A stretch of DNA of 13,920 nucleotides from Candidatus Komeilibacteria bacterium RIFCSPLOWO2_02_FULL_48_11 (lineage in GTDB: Bacteria; Patescibacteriota; Patescibacteriia; UBA2169): NCBI GenBank assembly GCA_001818435.1, contig MHKO01000044.1, forward strand, positions 21,128 through 35,047, given 5' to 3'. This document shows, piece by piece, positions 1-6,676 of this stretch. Position 1 is the stretch's first letter. Each line of letters opens with the position of its first letter. The notes beneath the pieces were generated by a model, which ran no database searches, was not told the DNA's origin, and saw only the letters and a program-made list of their open reading frames with translations. Position numbers and translations under genes: made by a program.

Positions 1-642
1 ACGCGCGCCACTATTGACGAGCTGGTTCGCATCTTGGAAAGCCAGGGCGAACCTTTGACTGAAGAGGAATTATTGAATCGGTTCCGCGCCACCGAGACTT
101 TCCAATCCCATCAGAAGCATTTTGGTTTTAATGATGACAGTTTGGATCCGGTGTACGCCCATCTGCGCACTTCAACCAGGCTTAAAACCAATCCTTTCCG
201 CGAATGGGGATTGACGCATTGGAAAACCGTAACCCCCAAGCGCATGGGCGACAAGATTTATCTAATCATGAAAAAGCACGGTCAGCCCTTGCATTTCCGC
301 GATATTACCGAGCGCATCAACCAGACTAATTTTGACGCCAAAAAAGCTTATGCCCCGACTGTTCATAATGAACTGATTTTGGATGAGCGTTACGTTTTGG
401 TTGGCCGCGGCATTTACGCCCTGCGCGAATGGGGTTATGCCCCGGGCGTGGTCAGCGACGTGATTGTTGAAGTGTTTAAAAAAGCCGGCCGCCCGATGTC
501 GCGCGATGAGATTGTGGCCAAAGTTTTAGAGCAGCGCCTGGTTAAAAAAGGCACGGTCTATTTGGCGCTCTCCAGCCAAGACCAGTTTGTCCGCGACGAA
601 GATGATAATTACTCGTTGCGCCAATCCGAGCCAGCAGCCTAA
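1..642 (+). CDS. Sigma-like/HARE winged-helix regulator, 3' part
   Basis: The reading frame is open from base 1 to the TAA at 640-642, so the gene starts upstream of the window; the TTG at 34 is merely an in-frame codon, not a start. The visible 213 residues are soluble and show two winged-helix-like units: about residues 80-145 (from GDKIYLIMKKHGQPLHFRDI to GRGIYALREWG) and about 150-205 (from VVSDVIVEVFKKAGRPMSRDEI to NYSLRQ). The first is a good match in pattern to the HARE-HTH domain, including the closing G-x-YALREWG that precedes the second unit. In CPR bacteria such proteins often carry sigma-70 region 4-like helices at the N terminus, so a role in transcription is inferred; that part is outside the window. 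A terminator follows at 665-697. Confidence 0.75.
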   Translation, partial: TRATIDELVRILESQGEPLTEEELLNRFRATETFQSHQKHFGFNDDSLDPVYAHLRTSTRLKTNPFREWGLTHWKTVTPKRMGDKIYLIMKKHGQPLHFRDITERINQTNFDAKKAYAPTVHNELILDERYVLVGRGIYALREWGYAPGVVSDVIVEVFKKAGRPMSRDEIVAKVLEQRLVKKGTVYLALSSQDQFVRDEDDNYSLRQSEPAA

Positions 643-664
643 AATTCATTATTTGATTCACTTG

Positions 665-697
665 CCCCCAGACTTTATGAAGTGTGGGGGTTTGTGT
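665..697 (+). terminator. Intrinsic terminator after the HARE gene
   Basis: A hairpin has arms CCCCCA (665-670) and TGGGGG (685-690), a G/G mismatch, then ACTT/AAGT around the loop TATG. It is followed by TTTGTGTT. Position 22 bases after the stop codon fits termination of the upstream gene. Confidence 0.65.
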
Positions 698-703
698 TAT
701 AAT
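695..703 (+). promoter_or_regulatory. Extended -10 promoter for the 730 operon
   Basis: TGTTATAAT is a perfect extended -10 (TG at 695-696, TATAAT at 698-703). The -35 region, which lies in the preceding terminator hairpin, is poor, as is usual for extended -10 promoters. The predicted start near 710 gives a leader of about 20 nt before the ATG at 730. Confidence 0.55.
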
Positions 704-729
704 AAAGGCGGTAAAATACCAAAACCAAA

Positions 730-2223
730 ATGAATATCTTCTTTAGTTGGTTTTATTCCATCTATAATTTTCTGTACAGCGTTTGGGAAGCCCTCATGGC
801 CGCGCCCAATCCTTTTTGGGCTGGCGTTATATTTATGGCCAACGGCGGCTGGATTTTTGTGGTGATTATTCTTTGGGACGCCTTTAAAAACATTTGGCAC
901 GAATGGCGCTGGGAGGTTTATCACCTTAAAACGCGGCGGTTCATACTGCTGGCTATTGACGTGCCGCGGGACAATGAACAGTCGCCCAAAGCCGTGGAAC
1001 ATATTTTTACGCATTTGCACGGCGCTCTGCCGGGCTCTAACACCATCTGGCATAATTGGTGGGTCGGTAGAACCGTAGATTATTTCAGCGTGGAAATAGT
1101 GAGCATTGACGGCTACGTGCAGTTTTTGGTCTATACTATGGAAGATTATCGCGACCTGGTGGAAAGCGCGTTTTACGCCCAGTATCCGGACGCGGAAATC
1201 ACTCAGGTGGAAGATTACGTGGACGGGATTGACAATGAGCTGAAAGAGCTGACTTTTCCCTCGGACGAATACAACCTGTTCGGGACCGAGTTTGTGCTGG
1301 GCCGCGGCAACCATTACCCCATCCGGCTGTACAGCGAATTTGAGCATGCTCTTTCCCAGGAATTTAAAGATCCCATGGCTTCACTCTTGGAAAGCATGAA
1401 CAAGATCGGGCCCGGGGAGCAGATTTGGCTGCAGCTGGTGATTACCCCGGAGTACAACCGCAATTGGTTGCCGCAAGCTAATGCCGAAGCCATGAAAATC
1501 GCGGGCAAGGCAGTGGTGGCCAAGGCGGGCGGTTTGATGGATCAGGCTTTGGGAGGCCTATTGAAGTGGATAGACGCGGCCTGCGTGGCGGTTTTTCCTT
1601 TTTACGGTTCTGGCGACGAGGAAGCCAAAAAAGAGGATATGCCAAGCTTAATGCTGCACCTTACCCCCACTGAGCGGTCGCAGGTTGAGGGCATCCAACT
1701 GAAAGCGGGCAAGCCCGGGTTCTGGTGCAAGTTCCGTTTTGTTTATTTAGCCAAGAAAAAAATTTTTTCCCGGGCCCGGGGCGTGTCGCCCATGCTGGGC
1801 TCTATCAAGCAGTTAGGTTCTTTGAATCTTAATACTTTGGATTTGCACAAATACACCAAGACTTCAGGCCTTTATTATTTATTTACAGAACAGAGAATGG
1901 CGCGGCGGCAGAACAACATCTTGCGGGCTTTTCAAGGCCGTTCCCGGTCCAAGGGCTCAAATGGCATTATTTTAAACACCGAAGAACTAGCCACGATTTA
2001 TCATTTCCCGAACATAACTGTCAAAGCGCCGTTAGTGGCGCGCACCCAGGCCAAGCGCGCCAGCGCGCCTCCAGCTTTGCCCTTGGAAATCCCGGGCGCG
2101 TTGGCGCGCTTTAAACAAAGAAGCGAAGCCAGTCGCGCTCCGGCGCCAGTGGAATTGCCTGTTACTGAATCACAGCCAAGTCCAGAGCCGGAGCGTGTGC
2201 CGGAAAATCTGCCATTTGTATGA
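730..2223 (+). CDS. CPR-type membrane protein (DUF8128-like), partner of a T4SS-like ATPase
   Basis: A 497-residue protein with two hydrophobic segments at the N terminus (about residues 3-22 and 30-50), followed by a basic/aromatic stretch (WHEWRWEVYHLKTRR) and a large soluble, presumably cytoplasmic part. The C-terminal 70 residues are rich in Pro, Ala, Glu and Arg and look disordered. I recognise the general type as a family common in CPR genomes, usually beside a conjugation-type ATPase, as here (2582-4249). The family name DUF8128 is from memory. I infer that it is a membrane anchor or scaffold for that ATPase, perhaps in DNA uptake or pilus/secretion work; no catalytic motif is visible. 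The ATG at 730 follows an extended -10 promoter; no Shine-Dalgarno is present. It ends with TGA. Confidence 0.7.
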   Translation: MNIFFSWFYSIYNFLYSVWEALMAAPNPFWAGVIFMANGGWIFVVIILWDAFKNIWHEWRWEVYHLKTRRFILLAIDVPRDNEQSPKAVEHIFTHLHGALPGSNTIWHNWWVGRTVDYFSVEIVSIDGYVQFLVYTMEDYRDLVESAFYAQYPDAEITQVEDYVDGIDNELKELTFPSDEYNLFGTEFVLGRGNHYPIRLYSEFEHALSQEFKDPMASLLESMNKIGPGEQIWLQLVITPEYNRNWLPQANAEAMKIAGKAVVAKAGGLMDQALGGLLKWIDAACVAVFPFYGSGDEEAKKEDMPSLMLHLTPTERSQVEGIQLKAGKPGFWCKFRFVYLAKKKIFSRARGVSPMLGSIKQLGSLNLNTLDLHKYTKTSGLYYLFTEQRMARRQNNILRAFQGRSRSKGSNGIILNTEELATIYHFPNITVKAPLVARTQAKRASAPPALPLEIPGALARFKQRSEASRAPAPVELPVTESQPSPEPERVPENLPFV

Positions 2224-2254
2224 TATTCAGAATTTCCAAAATTAACTTTAATCT

Positions 2255-2464
2255 ATGTCTCATTATAATCATTTCTGTTTTCAAAATGACAGCGGCGTTA
2301 CCCGCTCGGTGGTGGTTTTAATAGCCTGTTGCTTGATGATTATTAGTTTTGTGGCCGGCTATTTTCTTTCTCTGGCCACCGATACTTTAGCTTCCACTGC
2401 CGACCCGATTATTGGTGATGCGGTGCGCCCGGGTTCGGTGAGAGTTTTGCAGCGCGCGCGTTAA
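2255..2464 (+). CDS. Small single-pass membrane protein, unknown
   Basis: A 69-residue protein with one clear transmembrane helix at about residues 19-41 (SVVVLIACCLMIISFVAGYF), a short polar N terminus and a C-terminal tail ending in RVLQRAR. It lies 31 bases after the membrane protein gene and before the ATPase gene in the same orientation, so it probably belongs to the same transcription unit. No Shine-Dalgarno is visible before the ATG. The codon choice resembles the neighbours and no overlapping gene competes for this stretch. I do not recognise a family; a small accessory subunit of the ATPase complex is only an inference. Confidence 0.5.
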   Translation: MSHYNHFCFQNDSGVTRSVVVLIACCLMIISFVAGYFLSLATDTLASTADPIIGDAVRPGSVRVLQRAR

Positions 2465-2471
2465 ATAAATA

Positions 2472-2571
2472 CCCACTAATTACAAATACAATACAAATTT
2501 ACAAATGAAAAAGAATTATTTGTAGATTCCCGCCAGAGGCGGGCAGGCGTAGCGTATTCGTAATTCGTGGG
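2472..2571. repeat. Intergenic palindromic repeat with nested hairpins
   Basis: The outer arms are 2472-2487 (CCCACTAATTACAAAT) and 2556-2571, which match as inverted repeats at 14 of 16 positions. Inside lie TACAAAT/ATTTGTA (2500-2506 and 2518-2524) and the perfect GC hairpin CCCGCC-AGA-GGCGGG (2529-2543). The unit is not coding. Its right end supplies an in-frame GTG (2567) upstream of the ATPase gene. It resembles short palindromic repeats scattered through CPR genomes (from memory). Confidence 0.7.
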
Positions 2572-2581
2572 AATAATAAAT

Positions 2582-4249
2582 ATGCCAGTTGAAAAACAAA
2601 ATGACGTTACAGTCCTAGCTGAAACGAATTTCCGCGGCCAGCGGCGCCGTTTTGGCATTAAAACCGACGACCGGCGCCGGCATGTTTATCTTATCGGCAA
2701 AACCGGCATGGGCAAATCCACCATGCTGGAGAACATGATTATTCAGGATATTCAGAACAACAAGGGCGTGGCCGTGGTGGACCCGCATGGCGATTTGGTG
2801 GAAAAGGTGATTAACTTCGTGCCCAACGAGCGGATTAACGACGTGATTTATTTCAACCCGGCGGACTTGGATTTCCCCATTGCTTTTAACGTTTTTGAAA
2901 AGGTCGGGCGCGAGTACCAGCATCTGGTGGCTTCGGGCCTGATCGGAATTTTTAAAAAATTGTGGAGCGATTCCTGGGGCCCGCGCCTGGAATACGTTTT
3001 GCGCAATGCCATTCTGGCTTTGCTGGAATATCCGGATTCCACGCTTTTGGGCGTGATGCGCCTTTTGGTTGATAAAGGCTATCGGAAAAAAGTCATGACT
3101 AAAATAACCGACCCGGTGGTCCGCTCTTTCTGGGTGGACGAGTATTCCAAATATCCGGACAAATTCCAATCCGAGGCCATTGCCCCGATCCAGAACAAAG
3201 TCGGGCAATTCCTTTCCAGCCCGGTCATCCGCAACATTGTGGGCCAGGTGCGCTCGTCGTTCAGCATCCGCGCCGCCATGGATGAAGGTAAAATCCTGCT
3301 TTTCAATCTGGCCAAAGGCCGCATCGGCGAGGATAATTCAGCGCTCTTGGGCGCCATGCTCATTACCAAGATCCAAATGGCTTCCATGAGCCGGGTGGAT
3401 GTGCCCGAAACCGAGCGCCGCGATTTTTACCTCTATGTCGACGAATTCCAGAATTTTGCCACCGAGAGCTTTGCCAATATTCTTTCCGAAGCGCGCAAAT
3501 ACCGCCTGAACCTGATTATCGCGCACCAATACATTGAACAGCTGGAGGAAGAAGTCGCGGCCGCGGTTTTTGGCAACGTGGGCACCTTAATCTGTTTCCG
3601 CGTCGGGGCGGCTGATGCCGAGGCTTTAACGCCGGAGTTTGATCCGTATTTCACCGAGATTGACTTGGTTAATCTTGGAAAATACGACGTCTACATGAAG
3701 CTGATGATAGACGGCATTGCTTCCCAGCCGTTTTCGGCCACTGGCTTGAAGCCCTTGGCCGGGGCGATTAATAACCGCGACAAGATAATCCGCGTGTCGC
3801 GCGAGCATTATGCCACGGCCCGGGACGTGGTTGAGGACAAGATATTGCGCTGGAGCTCCAGCGCCGAGGAGTCAGGCAGTCCTCCCTCCCGCACCGAGCC
3901 TGAGGGTTCGCGTTTGCCAATGCCGCGGCCAGCCGCGCTTGAAAAAGAAGTCCCGGCTGATGCCGCGGCCTTGGCATACCAAGGCCAGTGCGATGTTTGC
4001 GGCGCCGAAACCAGGCTTTCGTTTAAACCGGATAAAGCGCGGCCGGTTTATTGCAAAAATTGCTTAAAGAAAGTCCGGGCCGGCGCCATTCCGCGCCTAG
4101 AGCCAAAGCGGGAGGAGAAAAAAATCCACCACGAGCCCAAGGAAAATAAAAAAGACGCGCCGCCTTTCAGTATCGTTCCGCTTGATACCGGGCCGGCCAT
4201 ATCGCTCTCGCAGGCGCTTTCCCAAGGAGCGAGGAAATTTAGAGGATAA
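2582..4249 (+). CDS. Conjugation-type P-loop ATPase (TraD/TraG/HerA-like) with zinc ribbon
   Basis: A 555-residue protein from the ATG at 2582. Walker A is GKTGMGKST (residues 39-47) and Walker B is YLYVDEF (283-289, Asp287-Glu288), followed by a RecA/FtsK-like segment with an ARKYRLNLIIAHQYIEQL motif. This is the layout of type IV coupling-protein and DUF87/HerA ATPases, which move or unwind DNA at the membrane. A Pro-rich linker (about 430-465) leads to a CxxC-x17-CxxC zinc ribbon (Cys470, 473, 491, 494) and a tail ending SLSQALSQGARKFRG. There are no transmembrane helices, so membrane attachment probably comes from the product of the gene at 730. The GTG at 2567 would add five residues but is part of a repeat; ATG 2582 is preferred. 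No Shine-Dalgarno is obvious. Confidence 0.8.
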   Translation: MPVEKQNDVTVLAETNFRGQRRRFGIKTDDRRRHVYLIGKTGMGKSTMLENMIIQDIQNNKGVAVVDPHGDLVEKVINFVPNERINDVIYFNPADLDFPIAFNVFEKVGREYQHLVASGLIGIFKKLWSDSWGPRLEYVLRNAILALLEYPDSTLLGVMRLLVDKGYRKKVMTKITDPVVRSFWVDEYSKYPDKFQSEAIAPIQNKVGQFLSSPVIRNIVGQVRSSFSIRAAMDEGKILLFNLAKGRIGEDNSALLGAMLITKIQMASMSRVDVPETERRDFYLYVDEFQNFATESFANILSEARKYRLNLIIAHQYIEQLEEEVAAAVFGNVGTLICFRVGAADAEALTPEFDPYFTEIDLVNLGKYDVYMKLMIDGIASQPFSATGLKPLAGAINNRDKIIRVSREHYATARDVVEDKILRWSSSAEESGSPPSRTEPEGSRLPMPRPAALEKEVPADAAALAYQGQCDVCGAETRLSFKPDKARPVYCKNCLKKVRAGAIPRLEPKREEKKIHHEPKENKKDAPPFSIVPLDTGPAISLSQALSQGARKFRG

Positions 4250-4261
4250 TTATTTATTCTC

Positions 4262-4331
4262 GTCATTCTGAGCGAAGCGAAGAATCTCATTGGTTTATCC
4301 ATGAGACCCTTCGGCTTCGCCTCAGGGTGAC
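4262..4331. repeat. GTCAT-ended palindromic repeat (70 bp)
   Basis: It starts GTCATTCTGAGCGAAGCGAAG and its right end, read on the other strand, is GTCACCCTGAGGCGAAGCC, so the whole unit folds into a long imperfect hairpin with ATGAGAC/ATCTCAT near the loop. The left 29 bases are identical to the left end of the element inside mnmA (8241-8315). It fills the gap before the LOG gene, and its right end provides a spurious GTG start at 4327. Confidence 0.8.
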
Positions 4332-4341
4332 GCATGCAATT

Positions 4342-5055
4342 ATGCCCAAAAAAAATCTTGACCCCATCATCTGTCGCATTCCCAAAACTCACGAGGAGCT
4401 CTCGCGCGAAGAGCTGGATTCCAGCGAGAACGGCACCTGGCGCATTTTCCGCATTATGGCCGAATTTGTGAGCGGTTTCCAGTTCATCGGCCATTTAAAA
4501 AAGTCGGTTACTATCTTTGGTTCCGCGCGCCTCAAAGAAGAAAACCCTTATTACCAGGATGCCCGGCGCTTGGGCTATCTTTTAGGCAAAGCCGGGTTTG
4601 AGGTTATCACTGGCGGCGGTCCGGGCATTATGGAAGCAGCTAACCGCGGCGACTTTGAGGCCACCGGCAAATCAATTGGCTTGAACATCCAATTGCCTTT
4701 TAGCCAGCGCATGAACAAATACGTCACCCGCGGCATTGGGTTCCATTATTTTTTCACCCGCAAGGTAATGCTCGCGGCCGCGGCCCAGGCCTACGTGTTT
4801 TTTCCGGGCGGATTTGGGACTCTGGATGAATTCTCCGAAATCATCACTTTGATTCAAACCAAGAAAATGGCCGCCACGCCCGTAATTCTGATGGGCAAAG
4901 ATTACTGGCAGCCGCTGTTGGACTGGATAGAAAATATCCTGTATAAGAAGATAGAGGGCGTCCATGGCGAAGACTTGAGGATTTACACTTTAGTTTCTTC
5001 GCCCGAGGAAGCGGTGAAGATTATCAAAAAATCCAGGCCGAGGAAAGACTTTTAA
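4342..5055 (+). CDS. LOG family nucleotide 5'-monophosphate phosphoribohydrolase (TIGR00730-like)
   Basis: A 237-residue Rossmann-fold protein. The family signature is present: GGGPGIMEAANRG (from residue 91) and PGGFGTLDE (155-163), the LOG motif PGGxGTxxE whose Glu/Arg residues act in hydrolysis of the N-glycosidic bond. Known members release the base from nucleoside monophosphates (cytokinin riboside phosphates in plants, AMP and other purine or pyrimidine nucleotides in bacteria). The substrate here cannot be read from sequence. The N-terminal 50 residues (RIPKTHEELSREELD and on) are a conserved-looking extension. ATG 4342 is chosen because the alternative GTG 4327 lies in a repeat. The gene stands alone between two repeats and so may be monocistronic. 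Confidence 0.88.
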   Translation: MPKKNLDPIICRIPKTHEELSREELDSSENGTWRIFRIMAEFVSGFQFIGHLKKSVTIFGSARLKEENPYYQDARRLGYLLGKAGFEVITGGGPGIMEAANRGDFEATGKSIGLNIQLPFSQRMNKYVTRGIGFHYFFTRKVMLAAAAQAYVFFPGGFGTLDEFSEIITLIQTKKMAATPVILMGKDYWQPLLDWIENILYKKIEGVHGEDLRIYTLVSSPEEAVKIIKKSRPRKDF

Positions 5056-5072
5056 CGATAGCCAAATTAAAC

Positions 5073-5295
5073 TGTCATCCCGAGCCCCTAATAGGAGATG
5101 CCATTTATCACGGGCGCGGCAAACGACTGAACAGAAATCAACGAATCTCAATGTCGCGGGGCGAGAGGATCCCATGTTAATCGCGATTACCAGGGGATCT
5201 CCTCGCCCTGCCCAGTCCCTAGTGTCGATTCATAATCTTGGTTTATACACATTCGGTGTTTTGTGTTCTTGTTGAGGCAAGGGCTCGAGATGACA
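5073..5295. repeat. Large palindromic element, copy A (223 bp, MITE-like)
   Basis: The ends are TGTCATCCCGAGCCCCT (5073 on) and, read on the other strand from 5295, TGTCATCTCGAGCCCTT: terminal inverted repeats with two mismatches. The centre (5162-5205) is an imperfect 44-nt palindrome built around TAATCGCGATTA. The element aligns over its full length with the reverse complement of 8988-9209; shared blocks include ATCAACGAATC and AATGTCGCGGGGCGAGAGG. The left half is well conserved and the right half less so. No open reading frame of note lies inside. It occupies almost the whole gap between the LOG gene and the ferredoxin gene. Confidence 0.85.
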
Positions 5296-5305
5296 AATTC
5301 TCGCC

Positions 5306-5334
5306 TTGTATCAAGGTGATTCGCGTGTTAGCAT
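5306..5334 (+). promoter_or_regulatory. Predicted ferredoxin promoter
   Basis: TTGTAT (5306-5311), a 17-base spacer and TAGCAT (5329-5334) preceded by TGT form an extended -10 type promoter. The predicted start near 5341 is about 3 bases before the ATG, which would make the mRNA nearly leaderless. Confidence 0.4.
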
Positions 5335-5343
5335 TTACATTGT

Positions 5344-5586
5344 ATGATAGAAGTTGAACCAAAAAAGCGCAAAATCGTTAAAGTAGTAGTTGATCGTTCG
5401 CTCTGCATCGGCGCGGCGAGCTGCCTGGCTATAGCGCCGGACGTATTTGAGTTGGACAAAGAAAACATCGCGGTAATAAAAAAAGACGCGCCAGTTGATG
5501 ACGAGATTGTGCTCTTGGCGGCCCAGTCCTGCCCCACCAAAGCCATATTTTTGTATGATGAGGAGGGGAAGCAGGTTTATCCCTAA
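5344..5586 (+). CDS. Single-cluster ferredoxin, probably [3Fe-4S] type
   Basis: An 80-residue acidic protein with a ferredoxin pattern: Cys21-x2-Ala24-x2-Cys27 then Cys63-Pro, with the flanking APDVFELD and CPTKAI segments typical of small bacterial ferredoxins. The second Cys of the usual CxxCxxC is Ala24, so only three Cys ligands remain. This pattern is known from [3Fe-4S] ferredoxins; a [4Fe-4S] cluster with a non-Cys ligand is the alternative. The role is electron transfer in the cytoplasm; no redox partner gene is nearby. The ATG at 5344 follows a predicted promoter closely and no Shine-Dalgarno is visible. The stop is two bases before the HD-like fragment, suggesting an ancestral two-gene operon. 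Confidence 0.85.
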   Translation: MIEVEPKKRKIVKVVVDRSLCIGAASCLAIAPDVFELDKENIAVIKKDAPVDDEIVLLAAQSCPTKAIFLYDEEGKQVYP

Positions 5587-5587
5587 T

Positions 5588-5695
5588 ATGTTAATCAACG
5601 ACCGCGTTTACGGGCAGTGGGAGGTAGATCCGCTAGTGCTGGCCCAGAATGGATTGCGGTGCGCGAGTCATAACGCCCTGGCCCAACGTTGGTAG
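5588..5695 (+). pseudogene. Start fragment of an HD-domain phosphohydrolase
   Basis: The 35-codon frame begins MLINDRVYGQWEVDPLVLA. This resembles the N terminus of HD-superfamily phosphohydrolases (pattern I-x-D-x-VYG...I/V-x-x-PLVL), which normally continue with a Q-R-L-x-x-I-x-Q segment and the HD metal site. Here the similarity ends after about 19 residues (near 5645), and the rest, to the TAG at 5693, looks random. It starts two bases after the ferredoxin stop. I infer that a downstream gene of the ferredoxin operon was cut off by arrival or decay of the toxin-antitoxin region. A short unrelated ORF is the alternative. Confidence 0.4.
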
Positions 5696-5805
5696 TCGTC
5701 ATGACTGCCGACATTCACGAGCAACGCGACATTATTATTTTGAAATTCAAACAACACTCGAAAGCCGTCTTTTAGGCAAAAGGCGTGATATAAGTCCAAA
5801 GGCAT
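5668..5805 (-). pseudogene. RelE/ParE-like toxin, C-terminal half only
   Basis: Minus-strand frame of 45 codons, ATG at 5805-5803 to TGA at 5670-5668. The product contains DGFRVLFEFQNN and LLVNVGSHDDYQRW, which match the last two strands and C-terminal helix of RelE/ParE/YafQ-type toxins (pattern YRVLFE...V-x-x-G-x-HDDxY). Full toxins have about 80-95 residues, so the N-terminal half is missing; an in-frame stop (the antitoxin TAA) lies just upstream of the ATG, so there is no longer frame. It starts three bases after the antitoxin stop, as expected for a toxin gene translated by coupling. It is probably an inactive remnant; a minimal active toxin cannot be excluded. Confidence 0.5.
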
Positions 5806-5808
5806 ATA

Positions 5809-6057
5809 TTAACTCTCCAGATCGGCTAAAAGCGATTCCGCATCTGTAAATCCTTTTGTTTTGCCAGCTTTGTACTCTTCTCGCGCCTCGGCCACCATCA
5901 AATCAATCATGTTGGGCCGGTTGATTCTTTTTAATAAATCAATGTCAATCTCGCAGACGGCTCGCCCATTTTTTTCATTCCCACGGAGATAAGTTAATCC
6001 ATTTAAAGGAATATTTATAGTTGCTTGTTTTGTAGAACGCATGGTTTTTGTGGCCAT
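5809..6057 (-). CDS. Antitoxin-like protein of a degraded TA module
   Basis: An 82-residue protein on the minus strand. The first 40 residues include a likely beta-strand (ATINIPLNGLTYL), and the C-terminal half is helical and charged, ending IDLMVAEAREEYKAGKTKGF followed by TDAESLLADLES, a tail type common in Phd/RelB-class antitoxins whose C terminus wraps the toxin. The functional assignment rests mainly on this tail and on the RelE-like frame directly downstream. A good promoter lies upstream (6097-6125, minus). No Shine-Dalgarno is visible; an internal ATG at codon 6 is an alternative start. If the toxin is indeed dead, this may be an orphan antitoxin kept for regulation or for protection against related toxins. 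Confidence 0.55.
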   Translation of the reverse strand: MATKTMRSTKQATINIPLNGLTYLRGNEKNGRAVCEIDIDLLKRINRPNMIDLMVAEAREEYKAGKTKGFTDAESLLADLES

Positions 6058-6096
6058 ATGTTTGCGCTTGTGGATTTTCTAATTTGCTTTGCCTAC

Positions 6097-6125
6097 ATGA
6101 TATAAAATAGAAACAAATTAGTCAA
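6097..6125 (-). promoter_or_regulatory. Promoter of the antitoxin-toxin pair
   Basis: On the minus strand, TTGACT (6125-6120), a 17-base spacer and TATCAT (6102-6097) are close to the sigma-70 consensus. The predicted start is near 6090, 33 bases before the ATG. The -35 overlaps the outer stem of the terminator at 6122-6163. Confidence 0.6.
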
Positions 6126-6163
6126 CCAAGGCCTTCGCAAAGCGCGAGGGCTTTTTTAGTTGA
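6122..6163 (+). terminator. Terminator-like hairpin (copy 1 of a repeated design)
   Basis: The core stem GCCTTCGC/GCGAGGGC (6131-6138 and 6144-6151) is followed by T6 (6152-6157). An outer A/T-rich stem TCAAC/GTTGA (6122-6126, 6159-6163) extends it. The same core occurs at 6791-6810. The T-run favours the plus strand, yet no plus-strand gene leads into it. On the minus strand it follows the cupin gene, so it may work in both directions. Confidence 0.55.
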
Positions 6164-6201
6164 TGTTCTTTTCAAGATAGGAGGAGATGTACAGAGTTGT
6201 T

Positions 6202-6558
6202 TCAAGGCTTTGCTCTTTGGTATCGGTCCTCAAGCCGCACAATATCAGACTCGTCAAACTCGCCGAACGAGAGTTCCAGGCATTGGAACCCGTCATTTCC
6301 GGCTATGGTGCGGTGTACCATCAGGCGCGGCACCCAGTACTCATCACCCTCTTTTACTTCCCGCTCGGTATCATCAAGAATAACGATGGCGCTGCCTTTG
6401 AGCACGCGGTTGAATTCATCCCGATGGTTGTGATACTGCAGCGAGAGCGCTTGGTTTGGCTTGATGGTCAGGATTTTTACGCTCACTGGCTCGCTCATGG
6501 TGAACCGGTCAAATGAGCCCCAGGGCCGGTCTTCGTGGTCGCGGTGTTGTAATTTCAT
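6202..6558 (-). CDS. Stand-alone mannose-6-phosphate isomerase-type cupin
   Basis: A 118-residue protein matching the C-terminal cupin of type II phosphomannose isomerase/GDP-mannose pyrophosphorylase enzymes (ManC/AlgA). It opens with RPWGSF, followed by VKILTIKPNQALSLQYHNHR (cupin motif 1; probable metal ligands His43, His45 and Glu48), EGDEYWVPRLMVHR (motif 2, His82) and a tail with DESDIVRLEDRYQR, matching the family ending DIVRFEDxYGR. The nucleotidyltransferase domain of ManC is absent, so only isomerisation of mannose-6-phosphate and fructose-6-phosphate (or another sugar phosphate) is suggested; some stand-alone cupins of this type may have other roles. It would serve sugar nucleotide supply for surface glycans. 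The start at 6558 is the only ATG before the RPWG motif; no clear Shine-Dalgarno is present. Confidence 0.85.
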   Translation of the reverse strand: MKLQHRDHEDRPWGSFDRFTMSEPVSVKILTIKPNQALSLQYHNHRDEFNRVLKGSAIVILDDTEREVKEGDEYWVPRLMVHRTIAGNDGFQCLELSFGEFDESDIVRLEDRYQRAKP

Positions 6559-6626
6559 AGAGTTAGTTTTTTGTAGTTAAATTGTTTTAGCTCGGGTTCA
6601 ATGTCGGCGTACGATTTTCCGGCTTA

Positions 6627-6655
6627 TTGACAGCTTTTAGGTTAGGATATACAAT
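6627..6655 (+). promoter_or_regulatory. Near-consensus sigma-70 promoter for a structured leader
   Basis: TTGACA (6627-6632) is a perfect -35; a 17-base spacer is followed by TACAAT (6650-6655), one base off consensus. The predicted start is near 6662. It drives the structured region ending at the 6780-6821 terminator and, on read-through, the SAM hydrolase-like gene. The promoter at 12219-12247 (minus) has the same hexamers and spacer length. Confidence 0.7.
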
Positions 6656-6676
6656 ACCTGCAGTTAAGTCAAAATT

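Noticed and set aside
697..1347. 216-codon minus-strand frame opposite the membrane protein gene
   Set aside because: It is antisense to a well-supported coding region, lacks any recognisable domain or start signal, and mirrors the codon pattern of the plus-strand gene.
2615..3208. 197-codon minus-strand frame opposite the ATPase gene
   Set aside because: It is antisense to the Walker A region of a clear ATPase; His/Asn-rich composition is typical of antisense frames in this GC range.
4048..4494. 148-codon minus-strand frame with MRFFASLRMT
   Set aside because: It spans the 4262-4331 repeat; RFFASLRMT is the known reverse reading of this dispersed repeat, and the rest is antisense to the ATPase and LOG genes.
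5073..5295. tRNA or other known stable RNA in the large repeat
   Set aside because: No cloverleaf, no T-loop GTTCRA motif in a proper context; the structure is a simple central palindrome with inverted ends.
6187..6516. Plus-strand frame opposite the cupin gene, preceded by AGGAGGAG
   Set aside because: The purine run touches the ATG with no spacer, and the frame is antisense to a protein with clear cupin motifs.
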